Assembly: GCA_003693505.1 (NCBI GenBank)
Contig: QUZD01000003.1
Span: forward strand, 682,001-746,000
DNA from: Pseudonectria foliicola
Taxonomy: Eukaryota; Ascomycota; Sordariomycetes; Hypocreales; Nectriaceae
Length of the DNA: 64,000 bases
Reading direction: 5' to 3'
Each line of letters begins with the position of its first letter. The stretch's first letter is position 1. Both the position numbers and the translations under genes were made by a program. The notes beneath the pieces were generated by a model, which saw nothing but the letters and a program-made list of their open reading frames with translations, was not told the DNA's origin and did no database searches. Below, in pieces: positions 12,716-22,531 of this stretch.

Positions 12716-12800
12716 CCCCGAATAGCTCAGTTGGAAGAGCGTGAGACTGTAATGGTTAATCGTTATCTCAATGTCGCCTGTTCGAACCAGGCTTCGGGGA
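12716..12800 (+). tRNA. tRNA-Tyr (anticodon GUA) with 12-nt intron
   Basis: It folds as a full cloverleaf. Acceptor stem CCCCGAA pairs with TTCGGGG, with discriminator A at 12800. D-arm: GCTC AGTTGGAA GAGC. Anticodon stem: TGAGA/TCTCA. T-arm: GCCTG TTCGAAC CAGGC. The anticodon GTA is at 12749-12751. The loop has 19 bases instead of 7, so a 12-nt intron (12753-12764) sits at the usual site one base after the anticodon. The C1:G72 pair is the eukaryotic tyrosine identity pair. Internal A-box (TAGCTCAGTTGG) and B-box (GTTCGAACC) are intact, and a T run at 12807-12812 is the pol III terminator. CCA is not encoded, as expected. Confidence 0.96.
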
Positions 12801-13259
12801 ACTTGATTTTTTGCTCTTTTTACATCTCATTACTATTTTGCTCCCTGCCTACCGAAATTAATTAGTTGCCGTGCCCTCCACCCACTAGGATGAGTCTTGT
12901 TGCGATGCTGCTCTGTTCTACCAGCTCCCTGGTCTTTTGTTAGGCAACATCTTTTGACCGCTTCGTATCGTTAGTAGGAAACCGTCACTGCCTTGCGCTT
13001 CGTGGCCCATGCATTGCACTTACATTCTCCGCGCGATGACTTTGAAAGTCGAGTTCATCATTGCGGCGCACTATGAGAATTCGCTGTCTAGTTACAGTCC
13101 TCGACCGTAGGCCACGATGGAAGGCACCGGTTAGACGTTGACGTTGAGAATAATTGGCATTTGCATAAATCTATCAGGCATGCATGTATATGGATAAGTA
13201 TCCACGCAAACCAGAACCGCGATTTTCTATGTTGCTCATCGAAGGGCCAGGCTCCCGAA
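12801..13259. other. Spacer between tRNA-Tyr and dehydrogenase 3' end
   Basis: It holds the pol III T-run terminator right after the tRNA and the likely 3' untranslated part of the minus-strand dehydrogenase. I see nothing else in it. Confidence 0.6.
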
Positions 13260-14339
13260 TCAATAGTCGTAAAATCCCTTGCCGCTCTTCTTGCCCAACC
13301 AGCCAGCGTCCACCATCTTGCCAAGGAGCACGCTGGGCCTGTATTTGGAGTCACCCGTTTCCTCGTGCAACACTTTCATGATGGAGAGGCAGGTGTCCAG
13401 GCCGATGAAATCAGCGAGCTGTAAGGGCCCCATGGGCACATTGGTGCCATTCTTCATGATGGCATCAATCGAGTCGCGATCGCCGACTCCAGTCTCGAGG
13501 CAGATGACAGCCTCGTTGATGTAAGGCATCAGGATGCGATTGGCCAAGAAGCCAGGGGAGTCGGCGGATACAGAAGTGACCTTGCCCATCTTCTTGCAGA
13601 ACTCAATGGCCGTGTCAAGCGTGTCTTGACTCGTCTGTAGCCCGCTGATGATCTCAACGCCCTTTTGCACCGGGACGGGGTTCATGAAGTGGGTCGACAC
13701 AACACGGGACGAGGCCGAGGTGTCGGTCGGGTCTGAAGTGGTGGCTGCTGCGATGCGCGTAATGGAAATGGAGGAGGTGTTGGTGGCCAGGATTGCGTGC
13801 TTGGGGCAGATCTGGGCGAGCTTGCTAAAGATGTCGAACTTGAGCTTTGGTAGCTCGGGAACTGCCTCAATGACGAAATCGACCGATGATAGATCGTCTA
13901 TCTTGGTGCTGGGAGTGAGGAGCGAACGGGCTTGGTCGGCTTGCTCCTGAGTAAGCCTGGACTTGGAGACATCCTTGGATAACAGCTTGTCTGTGCCGGG
14001 TAAGCATGCCGATAGAGCAAGGCCATATGGGAGTCGGCTCACCAGCGAATGCCATTCCCTTATCCAGAGACTTTTGCGAGGAATCAACCAAGGTAACGGG
14101 AACCCGGGCCCTCTGTGCAGCTACGAGGGCGATTCCAAGACCCTGTTTTGTGTGGTGCGTGTCAATTGCCAATTCTTCAACCCAATCACATGCTGGACGA
14201 GGGAACGAACCATTTGTCCAGCGCCGATGACGCCTAGGCTTTTGACCTCTGCGGCAGCGAGCTGGCGGGGAGAGGAGCTGAAGTAGCGCACCTGGCGCAC
14301 AGCTCCGAGAGATTGCATGCGTAGGATGGAAGCAGCCAT
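13260..14339 (-). CDS. 3-hydroxyacyl-CoA (3-hydroxybutyryl-CoA) dehydrogenase, probably mitochondrial
   Basis: NAD-dependent enzyme that oxidises the 3-hydroxyacyl-CoA intermediate of fatty-acid beta-oxidation. Exons: 14339-14211, 14142-14043 and 13990-13260, giving 319 aa, the usual size of single-domain enzymes. The N-terminus (residues 1-28, basic, no acids, ending YFSSSPRQL) looks like a mitochondrial presequence. The Rossmann motif is V-I-G-A-G-Q-M-G-L-G (about residues 37-46), with intron 1 splitting it after Met43. The catalytic His is in STHFMNPVP (about residue 177), and NTSSIS precedes it. The C-terminal domain carries DSPGFLANRIL and ends GKKSGKGFYDY. The donor of intron 1 is an uncommon GTTCGT. 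A run of CTTGC pentamers lies immediately upstream of the ATG. It is divergent to TOF1, with 426 bp between the starts. Confidence 0.94.
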
Positions 14340-14765
14340 CTTGCCTTGCCTTGCCTTGCCTTGCCTTGCCCTGTCTTGTCTGTAAGGACGAGGGATTGAA
14401 GGAGTGGAGGTTATTCTTCTCCCACAACAAGATGCCGGCCGAGTCTGGGGAAGCTTCCCTTCCCAATGCGCTCATAGGCGGGTAACCTCGGTTTGCCCCG
14501 GATGGACCCACTCCATTGCCGAAGCGCCAACGCTTTCGTTAGTTCTCCTTATCGCACTGGGGCTCTTGGCTTATCGCACTTTGTACTGTAAATATGTACG
14601 GAGTACAAGGTACTCATTAAACACGAGCTGACTTGACGCGTCAAAAACGCGTCGGCCGAGAGAAGTGCCCCAGCCAACGCCAACTGCTTGAGCCAATGCT
14701 GCTGCCCCACGGCTCGCCATGATCATCAGTTCAACTTCCGAGGATTGAGCCACGCCGCCGTCATC
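14340..14765. other. Divergent promoter, dehydrogenase / TOF1
   Basis: It contains the CTTGC pentamer repeat (14341-14370), a TACGGAGTA palindrome-like word at 14597-14605 inside TGTACGGAGTACA, and a MluI-type ACGCGT at 14647-14652 (AAAACGCGTCGG). ACGCGT is the core of the yeast MBF G1/S box, which would suit TOF1; that link is inference. Confidence 0.55.
14341..14370. repeat. CTTGC pentanucleotide repeat
   Basis: Six TTGCC units abut the dehydrogenase start codon, so the transcript would have a GGCAA-repeat leader directly before the ATG. Confidence 0.95.
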
Positions 14766-17700
14766 ATGGAGCTTGCGGACGGTACGACAGATATTGTCCA
14801 TCCAGAAGTCCGGGCTCACATCAACAGTCTTGTCTCCGCGGTATGTTTGTTGCCTCGCCATGGGCTTCCACAACCAGCTTCCTCGAATGACGACTCCTGA
14901 CACTCTTTGGTCCAGCTTGGTGGTATCAGTGCGGAAGATGATGGCCGCTACCAGCTCGGAGACGACGCTCTCGAAGTGCTGCGAGATATTAAGCGATGGA
15001 TCCGTTTCTACGACGAAAAGACGAACCGCATGGATGTTGCCCGATGCATCTACGAAGCCAACCTGATCGAGGGCGATTTGCTCCCCATCCTGGCGACATG
15101 GCCCGAGAATGCCATGGACAGCAAGTTCAAGTCAAGGATGGCCCTGTCTTGCTTTGAAGTCATGGTGCCGCTGACCTGGCCTCTGGAGCGAGACAAGGAA
15201 CGGATGACGGTCAACCACCACCGCCACATACCGGTCTTGGAGCTCGCCCAGGTGGGATACAAACGAGCCATCATCAACTTTGACGGGGCGCGCATCTTGC
15301 ACACTGCCGTTCGCGTAGCGTTGCCTTGCATGGCAAAACCTATTGGCGACCGGACGGCTCGCGACCAAGGCGTCATCAAGCTGGTGCTCTTCTTCCTCCG
15401 CAACATTGCCATGATTACGCCGCCTCCCAACGTCAAATACGACGGCGACGAATCCCAAATCTCCAGGTCCGCCACCATTGACGCATTTTCTTACCAAGAC
15501 ATATTTCTTGTTCTCCTCACAATCGCTTCCAACATGGGTGAAGATTTTAGAACAGAGGACACCACCGTCATGGAGATCATCTATCACCTCGTCAAGCGGG
15601 TCGACATTGAGAAGGTTTTTATGAACGAACAGCAACTCAACAAGGCCAAGGCCAACGAGCTCTCTGCCATGATGAACAAGGAATCCTCGATGCTCAAGGC
15701 CTACAACCGCAAAGGTCCAACTCGACATAACCGCTTTGGTACTATGATCTGGGTAAAGCGCGAAGACGGCAAGATGTCGTCACTCTCTGGTCAAGATGCC
15801 CTTGCAGATGCGGGCATGCGGAACCAAAAGATGGACAGCAGCAAGACTTTCCGCCCCCCGCGTAGAGCACGGAAGGCGGACAAGGAGGAGCAGGACCTTG
15901 GATTGCCGCCCAAGCTCAACGCGCGCGCAAACGATCAGCTACGATCCTTTGTGGGAGACTTTCTCGACTCAGGATTTAACCCACTTTTCCAACATGTCCG
16001 CAAGTCGATTGATCGTGAGGCCCCGCATGTCATGCAATATCACCGACGACAGTTTTGCTATCTGGTGGCGTGGTTCCTCGAGGCCGAGCGGATGAGACGC
16101 AAGGCGAACAAGCAGTCGGGAAAGCAAAAGAACGAAGATGTCAGTAGCTTCAACCTCGTCGCCGGCGTGCTCAACCAGGAAATGTTCATCACTCTCAACA
16201 AGGCACTGCACGAGTCTTACGAGTATAAGGACTGGCACGAGTTAACGGCGGTGATGCGATGCTTCACGGAGATTCTCTTGACAGTGCAGGAGATGGCCGA
16301 CTCTGGTAACGAGGACAATGAGGAGATTGCAGAAAACGTGCTCAGCCGTCTCTTTTACGAAGAAGCTACACACGACGCAATCGCCAATATTATCAGAACC
16401 TACAAGGACCAGGGATTCAGCTATCTAGACGCGGCCACAGAGTTGGTGCATCACTTCCTTCGTATCCTGGAAGCGTACTCGAAACAGAATGCTGACATGC
16501 AAGTCCGCTCACGGAAGCGCACGCGCAGAAAGAAGAAGGCTGACCAGGAAGCCTCCGGCATCGATGACGGGGACCAAGATAATGAGGGGTCGGACAATGA
16601 TCAGGAAACAGCGGAGCGAACCACCAAAGAGCGCAAGTTCGACTTTCATCGGTTCGCTTCCAGGTTCACTCCACAGGGCGTTGTCGACACGTTTGTCAAA
16701 TTCACCAAATACTACCACGACTTGAACGATGCGCAGCTCAAGCGCGCACATAGGTTCTTTTATCGCGTGTCCTTCAAGCAGGAAATGGGCGTCATGCTGT
16801 TCCGGGTGGACATTATTCACCTCTTTTATAACATGATCAAGGGTCCCCAGCCGCTAGACAAGGCCTCGAGCGCCTACAAGGACTGGGAGGAGCTCGTCAA
16901 GCAGATACTGCGCAAGTGCTTCAAGAAGATTGAGCAACGCCCGGAGCTGATTGTTGAGATGCTTTTCAGCAAGCTTCAGAGCACAGCCTTTTTCCTGGAG
17001 TACGGATACGAGCGGCAGACCATTTCAGGCCCGAGCAAGCCAAAGCCAGGTGCGGAGCTCGTCTTCAAGCACACAGAGGAACCAGACCGACAAGTTGCCA
17101 TTATTGTCGGCGCCCTTTTGGACAAGAGCCAGGGAGACTTGATCACCTGGGTGAAGAAGGTCCTTTCGGATGCTGAGAGCGAGCGAAGGGCATGGGCTGC
17201 CGCACAAGAAGCAATGCCCTCGCTTGAGGCGCCTGAGGCGCCTGAGGCGCCCGAGGAGCCCGATGGAGGGCATCCCGCGGAACAAGAGCCAAAGGAGCCA
17301 CCGGTATTTCGTAAGTTTCTGACCCAACCAGCCCTTGCTACGGTCGAGACCACTGACAGCTCGTAGATGTCAAACCCGAAGACGACGCCTGCCGCACAGC
17401 CATGTTCAAGAACTCCCATCTCCGGCTCCTTATGAACCTGGCTGGCTTTAAGCTGGAGCATCCCGACTCTGAGCAGACGCCGAAATCGTCATGGATCATC
17501 CCCGGCAACCTATCCGCCGACGACCTCAAAGACATGCTGCACTATATTAATCAAGCCGAGTTCAGCCCACCGACGTTCGAAGAGGGTGTCCTGGCAGAGC
17601 ACCAACTGAAGCGCAAGACGGCTCCACGCAAAAAGGCCGCTTTTGACGATGACGACGACGACGAAGCAGACGACGAAGTGCTCTTCCCCATGGGCGGGCC

Positions 17701-18367
17701 AACGGTGCGCAAGGCCATCGATGACAATACCGGCAAGCCCAAGAAGACACGCAAGCGGCGCCGCAAGGACGAGGATGCGGCACCGGTGGACGACGACGCC
17801 TTGGAGGAACAGGCCCGGCGCCGTCGCGACCGCGAGCGGGAAAAGGCTGCTCGCGTCAAGTCGGCCCTTTTCGTCAACGAGGGCGACGACGAGTTCGACT
17901 CGGACGAGGACGAGGCCTTCTTCGCCCGCGAGCGCGAAATCGCCGCGCGTGCCAATGCCGTAGCCGCTGCGGTCAACGGCGGCCGCATCGAGCCCGTGGC
18001 GCCAGCGCCTCGGAAGCGTGCACCGCTGGCGGTGAGCAGCGACGAAGGCGACGACGATGATGAAGAGGAGGAGGAAGACGACGATCTCGAGTTTGCTCGC
18101 CGCGTCTTGAGCAGCCCCGGCGATGCCGTAGATGAGACAGACGACACGCCACTGGACGGCAGCGATGGTGATGCACGCAAGAGGCGAAGGGTGAGCCAGG
18201 AGGCTGTGGATTCTGAAGGAGATGTGGACATGGCCGAGGTGAAGAAACCTAGTCAGGCGGCAGCAAAGGAAAGCGATGATGAGGACGAAGATGTCGCACC
18301 GGTCGTGGCGGCGCGCAAGCCCAGAGTCCGAGGTGGGTTTGTCATTGACAGTGACGATGACGAATAA
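14766..18367 (+). CDS. TOF1: Topoisomerase 1-associated factor Tof1 (Timeless family)
   Basis: Component of the fork protection complex, with Csm3 and Mrc1; it stabilises paused replication forks and supports the S-phase checkpoint. Exons: 14766-14840, 14916-17310 and 17367-18367, giving 1156 aa, normal for fungal Tof1. The TIMELESS N-terminal domain begins at once (VHPEVRAHINSLVSA, then LGGISAEDDG) and includes EANLIEGDLLPIL and the LVLFFLRNIA segment. The central part carries RKRTRRKKK and FDFHRFASRFT. The C-terminal third is strongly acidic and basic by turns (DDDDDEADDE, KKTRKRRRK, DDDDEEEEEDDD) and ends FVIDSDDDE, typical of the disordered tail. A short APEAPEAPEEP repeat lies just before intron 2. 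Intron 2 joins VF to HVKPEDDACRTAMFKN in frame. Confidence 0.95.
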
Positions 18368-18675
18368 AGACGGAAGAGATTCAAAGGGCGTTACGGTATC
18401 GTATTGGAGCAGCATCGGCATTTGGAGTTTTTTTTTTTTTTTTTGCTTTCGTTAAGGATACACGGGTGCGTTGCCTACTTGAAAAGACCACCTATTGTCT
18501 TACGAAGAGCTGGGGTGATCATCTAGGTATACTAGAACTATTCTATGGTCTTGGTACATTTGTATAAGATGGCACAGTACGTGTACTATGGGAATTAAGA
18601 TCAAAAACATCTTTCCACTCTATGATTTATCCTTTTTTTCCACATCGCATTCGTTAAACGTTGATATATTAGCAT
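18368..18675. other. Convergent 3' region TOF1 / BOR1
   Basis: Both genes end here. A run of 17 T at 18428-18444, some 60 bp after the TOF1 stop, is the only notable structure. Confidence 0.6.
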
Positions 18676-20810
18676 CTAGATCCTCTGAGACCTTCGCTCG
18701 ACACTCCGGCGCCTCGTCGAAGTGCTCTGCCCGCTTTGCATCCGCCCGAGCTCGGCGAGGTCTTCCTGGCTCTTCCGCGGACTGCCTGGGTGGGCAAGAA
18801 CGCTGTCGTGATGTTCAGGCCGGCGACGTGAGCCCTGCTGTGAGCCTATGGAGCCAAGCGCCACTGCGTTGTCGCCATTGCTTTCATCGTCACTGTTGCC
18901 CCAGACACCGCCAATACCCTCCATGATGAAGGGCGAAGCCGTAGGTTCGTCGAGTATGGAGAGCTCCTCGGGACTGAACCAACGAGGCAGAAGGAGTGCG
19001 CGGATAGGAATAAGGACCATGATGAAGACAGGGAAGCCGATGGCGGCGACAGTTTGCGTAATAGCAAACGTCGCGCCAAAGGCAATGAGTTCAATGGCAA
19101 CAAAGAGCCAAATAGCGGCGCGGCGCTTGATCTGAAGTAGCGGCGCCGCCTTGGGTGTGAGGGCCTGATCACGGGCAAGGAAGATGAGCTTGACGGTGAT
19201 GCCATTGCCCTCGAGCGCCTGATACCCCATGATGAAGAAGAGGCCGGCAAGGACGCCATGTGGTATGAGGTGTAGCACAACAAGCAAGGGGCCGGTCATG
19301 GTTCCAAGTGTAAGGAGGCCCTGGACAAAATTGGAGACGCGTTGCTCTACCACGTGCGTGGCCTCGAACGAATAACCGACTTCGCCGTCCTTTTCGTCTT
19401 TCTCCTTGACAGCCTTTGTGACACAGAGAGACTCGGTGTGAAATGGTGCCTGGGGAATGAGACCGTTGGGGAAAGGTAGCCCAAGAATACCGGCCACACC
19501 AGTAGTGACTCCGAGAAGGAAGATGTCCCAATGGAAGCCGGCTGGTTTGCGCAAGGGGAACTCACTACCCTGTGCAATAAGGGAGGAGACTGGGAAAGAA
19601 AGTTAGAGAAACGATCCCGCCCGTCCACGCGGGAGTGGGGACGAGAGAACATACCATTGTGATCAAACCAGAAAAGGATGGTCAGTAGAATAGCAAACGG
19701 CAAAGCCAAGAAGATGTCGCCTGCGCTCATGTCCCAAAACCTGACTAGCCAGTCCCGGCCAGTCGTGGGCTGAAATGCGATACCCGTGGGGAGGACCTCG
19801 AGGTCGACCTTTCTCATGCGGCCGATGTGGACAAAGCCGGTGAAGAAAATGATTGTCAGAGGCGTGCCGTAGTCCTTGAGGAAGATGCGGATCGGGTGCT
19901 TAAAGAGGCTGCTGGTACCGAGCTCGCCGCAGACGTAGGCAACCATAAAGACGAGCAAAGCTGCAACAATGGAGAGGTAAAAGTCGGCTCCACCGCCGAG
20001 ATGCTCGAGCACCTGGATTCCCTTTTGGAGGTAGATGAAGGCAACATAGAAGCCAAAGATGTCGCAGGGGAAGCGAGTGACCCAGCGGAGCCAGTTGCAC
20101 GAGTTGGTAATGGCGAGAATCCAGTGGAGGATCAGAGACCATCTTGACGGTTGTCAGTAATGCGGATGCCTTTTTGGCATGGTCGAAGACTTACATGCCG
20201 ATCCAACACATGAATCCCATATAGTCCACACCAGTGGGTTCCATGATATCGTAAACAGTACTGGAAAAAGGGTCGCCCACGGTTAGCACCCGTCCAGAGA
20301 CGCAGAGACGCAGAGGCGCAGAGGCGCAACAGAGCCACGCTTTGGGAGTAGACGCACTAATTAAAAACAGTAATAGGACCTAGAACTAGTAAGTATGCGA
20401 AACTTGACATGGGTATCACGAAGCGGTAGCTTACCCGTGACTCCAACAATGACGAGCGGTTGACAGGCGAAAAGGGCAAATACAACACCGCCAAGGACCG
20501 ACGCCAAGAGCACCTCGTTGACTCCGTAGTTGGATCCCGTCTTCTGGAACATGTCGAGAGAAAAGGCCAGGGCAGGCAGAATGCTAAAGAAGCAGAATCT
20601 TGTTTAGCCTCCGTGGCGATGGTGGTCAACATGTATATAGACGAGGTGTCCAAGTACTCACTTGGCAAAATACATGTATATGGTAGCAGGCACAACGCGA
20701 TAGTCCCACGCGTCGATCCAGTCGCTCGCGTAGAAAGGAAGCCGGCGGCGCAGGTCATTGACCATGCCGCGGAATGGGTGTATCACCCACCACGATTCTC
20801 GCGGCGCCAT
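18676..20810 (-). CDS. BOR1: Boron transporter Bor1 (SLC4-type anion exchanger)
   Basis: Multi-pass membrane transporter that exports borate in yeast. Six exons: 20810-20662, 20583-20435, 20379-20358, 20260-20195, 20142-19655 and 19589-18676, giving 595 aa in frame throughout. Family blocks: FYASDWIDAWDYRVVPA near the N-terminus, ANILPALAFSLDMF (across intron 1), GPITVFNYTVYDI (across the third exon), FWFDHNVSSLIAQG (across intron 5), and LGLPFPNGLIPQAP. About ten or more hydrophobic segments are visible, for example IVAALLVFMVAYVC and TFAITQTVAAIGFPVFIMVLIPIRALLLP. The C-terminal 90 residues are hydrophilic and Ser-rich, presumably cytosolic. The third exon is only 22 nt. I chose MAPRESWW as start because it is the first Met before the conserved block. 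Confidence 0.93.
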
Positions 20811-22531
20811 GGTGTGGTGTTGAGCTTTTGACTCTGGCTATGGCCGTGATGAGTGGCGGCGAAGAGCGAAGAATCCGAGTAAGTGAGGTACCTAGGCGGG
20901 CGAGAAGAAGGACTCCTGGAGGGTGGGGCCAGCTCAGGCGGTAAGTAAGTGAAGTGCTGGCAGCCAAGAGTTGTTGCAGTAGAGATGCGGAATTCCCCCA
21001 ATGGTGATTGATGACTGAAGGAATAAAGAGGGAAGGGAAAGATTTCAATGTCGAGCAATGTCCCAAAGGCCAAGCAATGGTGTATTGGTAACCACAATAC
21101 AGAAGGTGGACGGGATGAGGCAAACGCCAGATCCGAAAGGGGAAAGAGGCAAAACTAGCACTTTTCTGGTGCTGCTGTATCCGTAGGTACAGTACTCCCC
21201 TACCTTACCTAAGGTACCAGGTAATGTGGTAAGTAGGTGTTTACCTACCTAGGTAGATAAGGTTCTTTAGGTACCTTTGTGAGAAGAGTCAACAAATGAC
21301 ACACGAGCACAATACCCAAGGTGCCTACCTGTCTTGTAGATGAATAACTGTACAGTAGTAGCAAGAGAAGTCGGCTTTTCCATCTCTCTCTCTTCCTATT
21401 TCTTCCCATCTTGCCGTACCTCGTCCTATTTATGGGAAATCCGACAGTCCATCCGAATTCGAATGTCTTCCTTGTTTGACCTGCCCCTCCCAACATCAGC
21501 TACATACATACAGCGATCCAATCCGGGCCACAGGAAAAGTTCCCCTACTTGCCAGGATCCACTACGCATCGAGCACAGATCATGCGGTTGCATGGCCGGT
21601 TTCCCTTGACCTTCTTGTCCGTCATTGCTAATCAATCAGAGATCCCAGATCAGCTTGTGTCTTTCCATGATGCCATGGTTTTTGGCTGTACTGTACAATC
21701 CCCACCGGGGTAGATTCTTCAAGCTTGCACGGAGACATGTGCCTCATCTCCTGCAGCAACACGAGTAATGCCCGTCCCAAGTACAGTACTTTGCACCAGT
21801 CATGGTTCATTGGCCGGTTGCGTGGGGACCCTCTTGGAAACTGCAAGTCGGCGGCGAAGCGAAACCCTTCCCCATGAAAAGGAACTTTCGGAACTTTGCC
21901 AGCCAATCACCGCCCACCCGTCACTCTCGGACTTAATAGGGAATAGCGTTAATCAATCGTGACGCAGGCAGGTCATACAACCTCTACCGCGCCAAAGTCC
22001 AGAACCTCATATCGGCATCTAAATGGACAACTGCAAAGTCGAGCCGAGTGTTCCTCTCTTAGCAACCAGGTGGCTTCACCATCTCACGCTCCCTCTACTT
22101 GACATGTGCTGCCCGAATCATACACGGACTTCGGCTTGGCAGAATCTTACACTTCTATTTTCTTCATCTTTTGTAAAAATACATTGTTACACCGGGAAGC
22201 CGTGCCTCTCCCCGAGATGATGCTGAAATACACAGGTTCCGAATAGGCCCTCCCTCGCCGCCTTGTCGGTTTAGTAGAGTTGAGAGCTCTTGCGTTGCCA
22301 TGGGAAACCCCGGACTGGGTCACCAACCCCTTTGTCTCATGTTCCCGTTAGTCGGTGGCCCTATGGCTCTCAAAGCGAATACCGCTGCAGCCAATCCAGG
22401 CTCATCTTCAAGTTCCCAATATCATTTCCTCCTCCTCCTCATCCCCAATCACTTGCCGATCACGTAAGCCTAGTCTTTCGAGGCCAACATTCGCCGTGGT
22501 GACACATACGCTTCATGCAATGACGTCCATC
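20811..22531. other. Intergenic: BOR1 promoter and m-AAA protease 3' flank
   Basis: It holds the BOR1 upstream region. A cluster of AGGTAC/CCTACC words lies at 21183-21279. No protein family or RNA gene is recognisable; short frames at 21.3-22.5 kb are unconvincing. Confidence 0.6.
21183..21279. repeat. AGGTACC/CCTAGGTAG element cluster in BOR1 promoter
   Basis: It contains TACCTTACCTAAGGTACC, then GTAAGTAGGTG and TTACCTACCTAGGTAG, then TTTAGGTACC. Several overlapping inverted copies suggest a hairpin. It belongs to the same family as arrays at 8, 12.4, 34.2 and 55.2 kb. Confidence 0.85.

Noticed and set aside
17510..18421. 303-codon minus-strand frame opposite TOF1
   Set aside because: It is antisense to the acidic tail of TOF1; the GAC/GAG-rich sense strand leaves few stops on the other strand.
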